In this document: piece after piece, positions 33,675 to 41,051 of the stretch | How the letters are laid out: the number at the start of each line of letters is the position of its first letter | Numbering within the stretch: the first letter of the stretch is position 1 | Assembly: GCF_000743715.1 (NCBI RefSeq) | Contig: NZ_JQEY01000005.1 | Span: 93,710-157,709, forward strand | Length of the DNA: 64,000 nt | Source of the DNA: Palleronia rufa | GTDB lineage: Bacteria > Pseudomonadota > Alphaproteobacteria > Rhodobacterales > Rhodobacteraceae | Direction of reading: 5' to 3' | Position numbers and translations under genes: made by a program | The notes under the pieces: model-generated | Database searches by the model: none | What the model saw: the letters and a program-made list of their open reading frames with translations, nothing else | Told to the model about the DNA's origin: nothing

Positions 33675-34384
33675 GGCCACGGATCGGCGTGACGACATCG
33701 GCGCGGTCGGGCTGGCGGATCTTCCCGCTGGTGGCGTTCAACCTGTGGCTCGCCGGCGGAAAGGGCGTGCGCTGGGTCGCGGGCCGCCCTTCGGACGTGT
33801 CGGACGTCGACGGCATCGTGATCGGCGGCGGGGACGACATCTCTCCGGATCTTTACGGCGGGCGGCTCATCAGCTCGTCCCGGCTGGACGCGGAGCGGGA
33901 TGCGATGGAACAGCTGCTCGTCGCAGAGGCGATGGAGCAGGGCAAGCCGGTCCTGGGCATTTGCCGCGGCTCGCAGATGCTGAACGTGGCGCTGGGCGGG
34001 CGGCTGGATCAGGATGCCTACGGGACCTACAAGACGTCCGAGCGGTTCTGGACGATCCTGCCCAGGAAAACCATCGAAGTCGTGCCCGAGACCCGCCTGG
34101 GCGACTATTCGGGGACCGAGCCGATGAAGGTCAACGCACTCCACTCCCAGGCAGTCTCCACGCTGGGGCGGGGACTGAGGGTTGCGGCGCGGGACACGGG
34201 CGGAATGATCCAGGCCGTGGAGCGGACGGAGGAGCCGTTTGCGTTGGGCGTCCAATGGCACCCGGAGCATTTGTTCTACGCCCGCCGCCAGAGGGCGATC
34301 TTTCGCGCTCTGGTCCGGGCGGCGGCGGCCCGTCGGGCGGATGGGGCGCAATTGCCGGAAGTGGACCGCGCCGCCCACGCCTGA
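33671..34384 (+). CDS. Class I glutamine amidotransferase / gamma-glutamyl hydrolase (peptidase C26)
   Basis: 237 aa. The catalytic Cys is C98 in LGICRGSQMLN; H197 and E199 in GVQWHPEH complete the triad. IGGGDDISPDLYGG is the N-terminal signature of the PuuD-like gamma-glutamyl-GABA hydrolase group. It may hydrolyse gamma-glutamyl amide bonds, and so could reverse or edit what the adjacent amidoligase makes. Its start lies inside the amidoligase stop (ATGA). It ends the operon; the PRC-barrel gene converges 8 bp later. Confidence 0.87.
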   Translation: MRPRIGVTTSARSGWRIFPLVAFNLWLAGGKGVRWVAGRPSDVSDVDGIVIGGGDDISPDLYGGRLISSSRLDAERDAMEQLLVAEAMEQGKPVLGICRGSQMLNVALGGRLDQDAYGTYKTSERFWTILPRKTIEVVPETRLGDYSGTEPMKVNALHSQAVSTLGRGLRVAARDTGGMIQAVERTEEPFALGVQWHPEHLFYARRQRAIFRALVRAAAARRADGAQLPEVDRAAHA

Positions 34385-34392
34385 CCGCCCCT

Positions 34393-34995
34393 TCAGGCGA
34401 ACACAAGATGCCCCTGTTCGGGCGCGTTGCGCAGGCGGGTCAGGGCAAGTTCGGTGCCGTCTTCCAGGACCACTTCCGTCAAGGTCAGATCCGGATCGAG
34501 AATTACGTCCTCGACCCGACCCAGAAACCCGTCCTCGGCGAATGCTTCCTTACCGATCCAGTCGCCGCTGCGCTCCAATCCTTCGAGCGTGCCGCCGCCG
34601 TCGGCCATGAGATCCGAGGCCCCTTCCGGGCCCTTGGGCATCTGCCGGTCGGCGGAAACCGACATTCCGGCCGCCATCATCATCGGCGAGAACGTGTAGC
34701 CCAGCGGACCGATGACGAGTGGCGGCAGCGACAGGGCAGGGTCGTGGTCGCCCTGCCATTCCGGCGCGTCGGCGATCTCTTCCGAGGTCATGGAAAGCGG
34801 CCAGGTCTCTTCCGACGGGGGGCCGAACCTGTCGATGGCGACCAGAACCTCCCGGCGGTCGAACCAACCGCCGGCATCCAGCGCGACCCGGGCAAGCCTC
34901 CGCGTCTGCGCGTCATGGAACAAAGCGCGGACGGGCAACCGCTCGTCGCCCGCGGCGGCCTTGAGCGACAGAAGATGTGTCAACTTGTGAGTCAT
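34393..34995 (-). CDS. PRC-barrel domain protein
   Basis: 200 aa from the ATG at 34995, which has AAGGAGG at ideal spacing. Two PRC-barrel-like units are visible. The N-terminal one is about residues 12-60 (LPVRALFHDAQTRRLARVALD, then FDRREVLVAIDRF); the C-terminal one is about 150-195 (GFLGRVEDVILDPDLTLTEVVLEDG). The middle is a Met- and Gly-rich linker. Soluble and acidic. PRC-barrel proteins of this type are frequent in alphaproteobacterial stress regulons. It is divergent from a small membrane protein that carries an EcfG-type promoter. Confidence 0.8.
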   Translation of the reverse strand: MTHKLTHLLSLKAAAGDERLPVRALFHDAQTRRLARVALDAGGWFDRREVLVAIDRFGPPSEETWPLSMTSEEIADAPEWQGDHDPALSLPPLVIGPLGYTFSPMMMAAGMSVSADRQMPKGPEGASDLMADGGGTLEGLERSGDWIGKEAFAEDGFLGRVEDVILDPDLTLTEVVLEDGTELALTRLRNAPEQGHLVFA

Positions 34996-35040
34996 ATTCG
35001 CCTCCTTCATGGCCAAAGCGTCGCAGTGGGGCTGGGTTCC

Positions 35041-35066
35041 GGAACGAATGTCGAAGATCGGCCGTT
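35041..35066 (+). promoter_or_regulatory. EcfG-type promoter
   Basis: GGAAC (35041-35045) - N17 - CGTT (35063-35066) matches the EcfG consensus. Expected transcription start is about 35073, 20-25 nt before the ATG at 35096. The -35 box is part of the palindrome GTTCCGGAAC (35036-35045), so a second GGAAC points the other way toward the PRC-barrel gene, although its -10 region (CTTT) is poor. Confidence 0.7.
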
Positions 35067-35095
35067 GCCGCAGGGTAAGCAATTGGAGACGGACG

Positions 35096-35260
35096 ATGGA
35101 TTTCGCGTGGTTGATACCGTTGCTGGCCCTCATGACGATCATGGCCGGTCTGTGCGTGGCGCTCTGGTCCAAGGAGGCGACGGAACGCCGCAAGAGGCGC
35201 GCCGACATCCCGAACTCGTCGCTCGCCGCCGATGGGGACAGTCACCGCAAGGCACCCTGA
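35096..35260 (+). CDS. Small single-span membrane protein under an EcfG-type promoter
   Basis: 54 aa. One hydrophobic segment (residues 2-24, FAWLIPLLALMTIMAGLCVAL) followed by a basic stretch (KEATERRKRRAD) and a polar end, so the N-terminus is probably outside and the tail in the cytoplasm. The start at 35096 is chosen because GGAG lies 8-9 bases upstream and an EcfG-type promoter ends 30 bp upstream. I recognise no family. The promoter and position make it a probable member of the general stress regulon. Confidence 0.6.
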   Translation: MDFAWLIPLLALMTIMAGLCVALWSKEATERRKRRADIPNSSLAADGDSHRKAP

Positions 35261-35346
35261 CGCCCGACCGGGCGGCCCGGACCGGAACCGAAGCCGTGCC
35301 GTTGCATTGTGCCGGTGACGAAACGCTTGGCTGAAGGAGCCTTATC

Positions 35347-35652
35347 ATGGTGAAGGCAGTGGACACGAACGCCCCGACGACCACGGCGACGAAACCGACC
35401 ACAGAGGATCTGTCCCGTCAGGTGGAAGCGCTGAAGGCCGACATTTCGCGCCTGACGGAGACGCTGGGCGATTACGGCAAGTCCAAGGGCCGGGCCTATC
35501 AGGCCGAGGCAAAGCGGCGCGCCTATGAGTTGCGTGACGAGGCGCAGGGCCATGTGGACGATCTGGAGGCCTATGTGCGCACCAATCCGGCCCAGGCATT
35601 GGGCATCGCGGCCGGGATCGGCCTGCTCATCGGTCTTTTCAGCCGGCGCTGA
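35347..35652 (+). CDS. DUF883 family protein (ElaB/YqjD-like)
   Basis: 101 aa, with GAAGGAG before the ATG. An amphipathic coiled-coil (LSRQVEALKADISRLTETL) is followed by a C-terminal membrane segment ALGIAAGIGLLIGLFSRR, which has the Gly pattern and RR end of the ElaB/YqjD family. In E. coli such tail-anchored proteins bind ribosomes at the inner membrane in stationary phase. It is followed five bases later by a holin-like protein, a pairing common in alphaproteobacterial stress loci. Confidence 0.85.
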   Translation: MVKAVDTNAPTTTATKPTTEDLSRQVEALKADISRLTETLGDYGKSKGRAYQAEAKRRAYELRDEAQGHVDDLEAYVRTNPAQALGIAAGIGLLIGLFSRR

Positions 35653-35657
35653 GGCCG

Positions 35658-36020
35658 ATGTTCCAGCCCCAGCTTGCCGCGCTTCGCTTTGCCGCGAAGA
35701 GCGCCGCCCGCAGAACCGCCTGGAGCATCGTCGGAGGCCTCTTCCTGCTGGCGGCGCTGTGCTTTTTCACGGTGGCGATCTGGATCTTCTTCGAGGTTCG
35801 CTACGGCGCGGCCAATACGGCGGTCGGGTTCGGCCTGGTTTTGACGCTGTTCGGCGCGCTGTCCCTGGCCTATGCCCGGCGACCGCCGCGTGTCGTGCCG
35901 AAGCCCGCCGCGCGGCAGATGCAGAACCCCATGAACAGCCCCGCCCTCAGCACCGCGGCAATCCTCAATGCTGTGGTGCTGGGGATAAACGCGGGAAGAG
36001 CGGTCCGCCGTCGAGATTGA
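35658..36020 (+). CDS. Phage-holin-superfamily-like membrane protein
   Basis: 120 aa with two adjacent hydrophobic segments (TAWSIVGGLFLLAALCFFTVAIWIFF, then NTAVGFGLVLTLFGALSLAYA) and a positively charged C-terminus. This matches the Holin-X/DUF1469-like proteins that accompany DUF883 genes, where a role in envelope stress rather than lysis is assumed. No phage genes are nearby. The last 56 bp overlap the converging degenerate-receiver gene. Confidence 0.65.
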   Translation: MFQPQLAALRFAAKSAARRTAWSIVGGLFLLAALCFFTVAIWIFFEVRYGAANTAVGFGLVLTLFGALSLAYARRPPRVVPKPAARQMQNPMNSPALSTAAILNAVVLGINAGRAVRRRD

Positions 36021-36357
36021 TGGACATGAGATCCCGGCGCAGGCTGTCTGCCGAGAATGGTGCGTCCGATGCGTACATTGTCTTGCCGCCCGGCAGGTCG
36101 ACCGGGCGCTCTCCGATCACCAGGATCGCCCGTGCGGCGTCCGCCAACTGGCGAAGATGCGGATCCTGCGCCGCGTGGGACCGCTCTGACACCACCAGAA
36201 GGTCCAGCGCGTCGAGGCCCGTTGCCGACCGGGCTGCGGCCTTTGGGTTCGAAGCGGTCTCGACCCGGGTGTCCGGTGCAAGGGAGATGATCTCTTCCCG
36301 GATGTCCCGGGCGATCAATCCCGATCCGTTAAGTACGATGACATACCGCGTGTTCAT
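35965..36357 (-). CDS. Degenerate receiver-like protein
   Basis: 130 aa. The pattern follows a response-regulator receiver (VIVLNGSGLIARDIREEI for the first strand and helix, LDLLVVSERSH for strand 3, AILVIGERP for strand 4), but the acidic pair after strand 1 is NG and the phospho-Asp position is Ser in VVSER. It should therefore not be phosphorylated in the normal way. No output domain. It may be a pseudo-receiver that binds a partner of the PhyR/kinase system nearby; that is inference. It overlaps the converging holin-like gene by 56 bp and is divergent from the Crp/Fnr gene. Confidence 0.6.
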   Translation of the reverse strand: MNTRYVIVLNGSGLIARDIREEIISLAPDTRVETASNPKAAARSATGLDALDLLVVSERSHAAQDPHLRQLADAARAILVIGERPVDLPGGKTMYASDAPFSADSLRRDLMSINLDGGPLFPRLSPAPQH

Positions 36358-36440
36358 GAGCAGACCTTGATTTTCGGCCTAGTGTGGCCTTGACTGGCGC
36401 AATCCACAATAAACTGCGACATAGAGGCCCGGATTAACCT

Positions 36441-37172
36441 ATGCCCTTTGCCTGCCACGACTGCCCGCTGCGCCGACTGGATGTGTTCGAGGAGTTTTCC
36501 GAAGACGAAGTCCGTTTCATGGAGGGGTTCAAGGCCGGTGAACTGGAGGTCGGGCCGGGCACGCCGATCCTGGTGGAAGGCGCGCGCTCGCCGCAGCTCT
36601 TCACCGTGCTGAGCGGTCTCGGTCTTCGCTACAAGACGCTGGAGGACGGTCGCCGGCAGGTCATCAACTTCGTGATGCCCGGCGATTTCCTGGGACTCCA
36701 GGCCGCGGTGGGCGGTGAAATGGGCCACAGCGTCGAGGCGGCGACGGACATGCGCCTTTGCGTGTTCCGGCGGTCCGACATCTGGACGCTGTTCAAGAAC
36801 CATCCCGACCGCGCCTATGACGTCACCTGGATCGCCGCCACCGAAGAGCATTTCCTGGGCGAATCGCTCGCCAGCATCGGCCAGCGCTCGGCGATCGAGC
36901 GGATCGCCTGGGGCCTGGTGCAGATCTGGACGCGGGCCGGCGACCTGGACCTGCTGAAGAACGACACGCTGCTGTTTCCGTTCCGTCAGCAGGATCTGGC
37001 CGATACGCTGGGCCTGTCTCTGGTTCACACCAACAAGACGCTCGCCAAACTGAAGGAGCGCGGACTGGTGGCCTGGACCGACCGCCGCCTGCGGGTTCTG
37101 GACGTGGAGGCGCTGGAACGGATGGCGCTGATGGACCGGTCCGAGATCCATCGCAAGCGGCCGCTGATGTGA
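36441..37172 (+). CDS. Crp/Fnr family transcriptional regulator
   Basis: 243 aa. Cyclic-nucleotide-binding-like jelly roll (about residues 15-130: FTVLSGLGLRYKTLEDGRRQVINFVMPGDFLGL) and a winged helix with QQDLADTLGLSLVHTNKTLAKLKERGL as recognition region. Near the N-terminus there is one CHDC pair but not the four cysteines of an FNR-type Fe-S cluster, so oxygen sensing is not supported. Ligand unknown. It lies downstream of the stress region and divergent from the degenerate receiver; the YihY gene converges with abutting stops. Confidence 0.85.
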   Translation: MPFACHDCPLRRLDVFEEFSEDEVRFMEGFKAGELEVGPGTPILVEGARSPQLFTVLSGLGLRYKTLEDGRRQVINFVMPGDFLGLQAAVGGEMGHSVEAATDMRLCVFRRSDIWTLFKNHPDRAYDVTWIAATEEHFLGESLASIGQRSAIERIAWGLVQIWTRAGDLDLLKNDTLLFPFRQQDLADTLGLSLVHTNKTLAKLKERGLVAWTDRRLRVLDVEALERMALMDRSEIHRKRPLM

Positions 37173-38129
37173 TCAGTCGCCGACGAACGTGTCCGCCACG
37201 GCGGCGCGCCGTTCCCCCATGGGGCGGCTTGGCCCGACGGTGGAATCCTCACGCGTCCTGAGCTCCAGCTCGGCGTTCAGCGCGGCCCCCAGAAGAACCG
37301 AAAAGGCGCTGAGATACAGCCACATGAGCAGGGCGATCACGGCGCCCAGCGCGCCGTAGATCTCATTGTAGCGGCCGAAGTTCGACAGGTAATAGCTGAA
37401 TCCGTAGGAGATTACGCCCCAGATCACCACGGCGACCAGCGCCCCCGGTGTCAGCCACGGCACCCGCGCCTTGCGCCGGTTCGGGCCGAATCGGTAGAGG
37501 ACACCGATGCCGCCGATCACCACCGCCAGCGCCACCACCCAGCGCACGCTGGCGATCAGCAGCGCGGTGATCGGCCCCAGCGGCAACACCGCCAGGACGA
37601 TCGGCAGGATGACCACCGACAGCAGGGCCACCAGCGCCACGCCGATGAGCAAAAAGGTCACGCCGAAGGCGGTGGTGATCTGGCGCAGGCCGACGCGGTT
37701 CTTTTCGCGGTAGATGGCGTTCAGCCCCCGGATGAGCGCGGCGACCCCGGCGCGCGACGACCACAGCGCGGCGGACAGGGAAATCGCCGTCGCCCACCCC
37801 AAGGTCGAACTGTTGGCCGTGATCAGGGACGTGATCTGCTGGTCGATGATGTCGTAGGCGTCGCCCGGAATGAGGCCGCGCATGGTCTCCAGCTGCTCGC
37901 GCACCGCGCCGGGATCGGCGAAGAACCCCCAGATAGCGATGATCGCGGCCACGGTGGGAAAGATCGCCAGCATCCCGTAGAACGCGATTCCGGCCGAGAT
38001 CAGGCCCAGGTTGCTGTCGTTCAGCCCCATGACCACGGCTTTGGAGGCGCCCCACCAGGCCCGCCAGCCAAGGCCGGGAGACAGCGCCGAGGCGCGCTTT
38101 GGGGAAGAGGAGGGGACTGCGGGACTCAT
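37173..38129 (-). CDS. YihY/BrkB family membrane protein
   Basis: 318 aa from the ATG at 38129. Six hydrophobic segments with family hallmarks: NLGLISAGIAFYGMLAIFPTVAAIIAIWG near the first span, LWSSRAGVAALIRGLNAIYREK, and FGRYNEIYGALGAVIALLMWLYLSAF toward the end. The protein is often misannotated as ribonuclease BN; its transport or envelope function is not known. The soluble termini are short, and the reading frame remains open upstream without similarity. Confidence 0.85.
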   Translation of the reverse strand: MSPAVPSSSPKRASALSPGLGWRAWWGASKAVVMGLNDSNLGLISAGIAFYGMLAIFPTVAAIIAIWGFFADPGAVREQLETMRGLIPGDAYDIIDQQITSLITANSSTLGWATAISLSAALWSSRAGVAALIRGLNAIYREKNRVGLRQITTAFGVTFLLIGVALVALLSVVILPIVLAVLPLGPITALLIASVRWVVALAVVIGGIGVLYRFGPNRRKARVPWLTPGALVAVVIWGVISYGFSYYLSNFGRYNEIYGALGAVIALLMWLYLSAFSVLLGAALNAELELRTREDSTVGPSRPMGERRAAVADTFVGD

Positions 38130-38264
38130 GGGGCGCAATATAGCGCATCCTTCGGGACGGGCACAGGCGTCCGGAACAGATGCGTCCCTGTACCCCTGAG
38201 GACACAGAGTGGCATCCGGCGCGGAATTCTTGGAATCGCCGCAAGGAGTGACTACACTAGAATC

Positions 38265-38735
38265 ATGCCCCGCGCCGGGGCCATGCGGCGCTCTGTCAAG
38301 GAGGACGATGTCCTGTCTCTTACGCATGTCGCCGTCGATGACGGCTTTGCACCGCGGTCCGACGGCTTGACTGCCGGGGCCGACACTCTGCCGGACAGCC
38401 AGGAGCTGCTGGCCCATATCCTGAAATCCCTGGACGACGACAAGGCCGACGATGTCGTGCAGATCGACCTGCGCGGCAAGTCCGAGATCGCGGATTACAT
38501 GATCGTGTGCACCGGCCGCTCGACCCGCCAGGTGGTGTCGATCAGCGACAAGCTGATGGAGCGGCTCAAGCAGGACCATGGCGTGTCCAGCAAGGCAGAA
38601 GGCAAGGATGCCGGCGACTGGGTGCTGATCGACGCGGGCGACGTGATCGTGCATGTCTTCCGCCCCGAGGTACGGGAGTTCTACCAGCTGGAGAAGATGT
38701 GGCTGAGCCCGGAGCAGGCCGCGGCCCGCTTCTGA
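38265..38735 (+). CDS. rsfS: Ribosome silencing factor RsfS
   Basis: Up to 156 aa. The core DDDKADDVVQIDLRGKSEIADYMIVCTGRS, then VLIDAGDVIVHVFRPEVREFYQLEKMW, is RsfS/RsfA (Iojap family), which binds ribosomal protein L14 and blocks subunit joining in starvation. The start is uncertain: the ATGs at 38265 and 38283 lack a ribosome site, whereas a strong AAGGAGG at 38299-38305 is followed by an out-of-frame ATG (38308) and, at normal spacing, an in-frame CTG (38313). The core starts after residue 45, so either choice keeps it whole. It is followed one base later by rlmH. Confidence 0.9.
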   Translation: MPRAGAMRRSVKEDDVLSLTHVAVDDGFAPRSDGLTAGADTLPDSQELLAHILKSLDDDKADDVVQIDLRGKSEIADYMIVCTGRSTRQVVSISDKLMERLKQDHGVSSKAEGKDAGDWVLIDAGDVIVHVFRPEVREFYQLEKMWLSPEQAAARF

Positions 38736-38736
38736 C

Positions 38737-39207
38737 GTGAGGCTGCGCATCTGCGCGGTGGGCCGGATCCGCTCTGGCCCGGAACGCGCGCTGATCGACG
38801 ATTACGTGGCCCGGTTCGACCGGACCGGGCGCGGCCTCTCGCTGGGTCCGCTCGAAGAGGTCGAGGTCGAGACCCGCAAGGCGAGCGGGCGGGATGCCGA
38901 GGCCGAGGCCCTGTCACGCGCCATTCCCGAAGGCGCCCTGATCGCGGTCCTGGACGAACGGGGCAAGACGCTCAGCTCACCCGACCTTGCGGGCCGGCTG
39001 GCGGAATGGCGCGACCAGGGGCGCGGCGATGCCGCGTTCGTCATCGGGGGTGCGGATGGGCTTGCGCCGGCCCTGCGCGACCGTTCCGACCTGGCGATTT
39101 CCTTCGGGCCGATGGTCTGGCCGCACATGCTGGCGCGCGTCATGCTGGCCGAACAGCTCTACCGCGCCGTTTCCATCCTGGGCGGAAGCCCCTATCACCG
39201 GGATTAG
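38737..39207 (+). CDS. rlmH: 23S rRNA pseudouridine-1915 N3-methyltransferase RlmH
   Basis: 156 aa with a GTG start (38737) one base after the rsfS stop. SPOUT-class methyltransferase: LRICAVGRI at the N-terminus, and FVIGGADGL with SFGPMVWPHMLARVMLAEQLYRA forming the trefoil knot that binds SAM. The C-terminus SPYHRD is typical. It methylates pseudouridine 1915 in helix 69 of 23S rRNA on assembled 70S ribosomes. The rsfS-rlmH pair is conserved across bacteria. Confidence 0.95.
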   Translation: MRLRICAVGRIRSGPERALIDDYVARFDRTGRGLSLGPLEEVEVETRKASGRDAEAEALSRAIPEGALIAVLDERGKTLSSPDLAGRLAEWRDQGRGDAAFVIGGADGLAPALRDRSDLAISFGPMVWPHMLARVMLAEQLYRAVSILGGSPYHRD

Positions 39208-39268
39208 GTTGTTCCGTTGCCGCACGCTTGTCGGTAGAACTCCGCACATCCAACCCTGAGGATCCGCC

Positions 39269-40792
39269 ATGCCCAGCCCGAAACCCGTCGTTCTTTGCAT
39301 CCTCGATGGCTGGGGCGACCGCGACACGGCGGAGGCGAACGCACCGGCCCAGGCCGACACGCCCAATTTCGACCGGATCCGCGCGGCGGGGCCATCGTCG
39401 CAGCTTGTGACCCACGGCCCCGATGTCGGGCTGCCCAAGGGGCAGATGGGCAATTCGGAGGTCGGCCACACCAATATCGGGGCGGGCCGCGTGGTGGCGA
39501 TGGACCTGGGCCAGATCGACCTGGCGATCGAGGACGGATCGTTCTTCGAGAACGGCGCGCTGCAGGGGTTCATCGCCAATCTCAGCGCCTCCGGCGGAAC
39601 GGCGCATCTTCTGGGCGTCGCGTCCGACGGCGGGGTGCATGGCCATCTCCGCCACATCGCCGCCGCCGCCCGCGCGATCCACGACGCGGACGTTCCCGTG
39701 GTCGTCCACGCCTTCACCGACGGGCGCGACGTGGCGCCGCAATCGGCCCTGGGGTTTCTGGACGACCTGATGGCGGACCTGCCCGACGGCGTGACCGTCG
39801 GCACCGTGACGGGCCGGTATTTCGCCATGGACCGCGACAACCGCTGGGACCGGGTCCGGACCGCCTATCGGGCCATGGTGCTGGGCCGCGGCGAGGCGCA
39901 GGCCGAGACGCCGCAGGCCGCGGTCCGCCAGTCCTACGACGCCGGCAAGACCGATGAGTTCATCGCCGCCACGGTCGTCGGGGACTATGGGGGCATGGCC
40001 GATGGCGACGGGGTGTTCTGCCTGAACTTCCGCGCCGACCGTGTGCGGGAGATCCTGCGCGCCGTGGGGCAGCCGGACTTTTCGGACTTCCCCGTGGAGG
40101 GACGCCCCGACTTCGCCGCCCGCCTGGGGATGGTCGAATACAGCGACGCCCATAACGACTGGTTCTCGACCGTTTTCCCCGCGCGCAAGCTGGTGAACAC
40201 CCTGGGGGAATGGGTGGCCAGGCATGGCCTGCGCCAGTTCCGCCTGGCCGAGACGGAGAAATACCCCCACGTGACCTTCTTTCTGAACGGCGGGCGAGAG
40301 ACTCCGCAGGAGGGGGAGGACCGCGCCATGCCGAAGTCGCCCGACGTCGCCACCTACGACATGCAGCCGGAGATGAGCGCGCCGGAGGTGACCGACCGCT
40401 TCGTGGAGGCGATAGAGGCGGGATACGATCTGATCGTATGCAACTACGCCAACCCGGACATGGTCGGCCACACCGGGGACCTGGACGCCGCCAGGGGGGC
40501 CTGCGAGGCGGTGGACCGCGGCCTTGGGCGCGTGCTCGACGCGCTGGGGGCGGCGGGCGGCGCGATGATCGTCACCGCCGACCACGGCAATTGCGAAACC
40601 ATGGTGGATCCGGAAACCGGCGGGCCGCATACCTCGCACACGATGAATCCGGTGCCCTGTATCCTGGTCGGCGGCCCGGACGGCGCGGCGCTGGCCGACG
40701 GGCGGCTGTCCGACCTTGCGCCGACCCTGCTCGAACTCATGGGGCTGGAGACGCCAGAGGAAATGACCGGACGGAGCCTGATCCGCCGATGA
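39269..40792 (+). CDS. gpmI: 2,3-bisphosphoglycerate-independent phosphoglycerate mutase
   Basis: 507 aa. Alkaline-phosphatase-superfamily enzyme of glycolysis: the N-terminal metal site LCILDGWGDRD and the phospho-serine region GQMGNSEVGHTNIGAGR are followed by VVVHAFTDGRDVAP and TGRYFAMDRDNRWDR. The C-terminal metal ligands are CNYANPDMVGHTGD and VTADHGNCE. It interconverts 3- and 2-phosphoglycerate with bound Mn2+. Its stop overlaps the start of the envC vestige (ATGA), which shows that an intact coupled envC once followed. Confidence 0.96.
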   Translation: MPSPKPVVLCILDGWGDRDTAEANAPAQADTPNFDRIRAAGPSSQLVTHGPDVGLPKGQMGNSEVGHTNIGAGRVVAMDLGQIDLAIEDGSFFENGALQGFIANLSASGGTAHLLGVASDGGVHGHLRHIAAAARAIHDADVPVVVHAFTDGRDVAPQSALGFLDDLMADLPDGVTVGTVTGRYFAMDRDNRWDRVRTAYRAMVLGRGEAQAETPQAAVRQSYDAGKTDEFIAATVVGDYGGMADGDGVFCLNFRADRVREILRAVGQPDFSDFPVEGRPDFAARLGMVEYSDAHNDWFSTVFPARKLVNTLGEWVARHGLRQFRLAETEKYPHVTFFLNGGRETPQEGEDRAMPKSPDVATYDMQPEMSAPEVTDRFVEAIEAGYDLIVCNYANPDMVGHTGDLDAARGACEAVDRGLGRVLDALGAAGGAMIVTADHGNCETMVDPETGGPHTSHTMNPVPCILVGGPDGAALADGRLSDLAPTLLELMGLETPEEMTGRSLIRR

Positions 40793-40911
40793 GGCCTCCA
40801 CCGCCTGCGACGATCCGTTTCCGCGGATCGCTGCCTGACGACAAGAATGTGATGGTCCCGGAGCGCGCCGGAGGATACCTGACGGTATTCCCCGGTCCGG
40901 CGGCGGTCTAG
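40789..40911 (+). pseudogene. Vestige of murein hydrolase activator EnvC
   Basis: 40 codons that begin at an ATG overlapping the gpmI stop. The sequence TIRFRGSLPDDKNVM, then GYLTVFPG, matches a stretch of the C-terminal LytM/M23 domain of EnvC-like proteins, where homologues read close to RFRGPLLDYGNVMILEP and GYLLVLAG. In Rhodobacteraceae envC commonly sits exactly here, between gpmI and ctpA. Most of the gene (normally about 350-400 codons) has been deleted and the end is cut by TAG. The homology is recalled from the family, not searched. Confidence 0.6.
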
Positions 40912-41051
40912 GGTGCCGCGACGGCGCGGCGATGAGATCGGCCGACGGGCGGCGCCCGGGCGTGCCGGGACGTGAGAGATGAAGGGCCTGCGACACGGCC
41001 GGCCACCGGATCCCGCCATGCGGTTCGGGTCCGACAGAGGATGAGGCAGAG

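Noticed and set aside
35290-35346. EcfG-type promoter before the DUF883 gene
   Set aside because: GGAAC and CGTT are both present but only 11 bp apart, which is too short.
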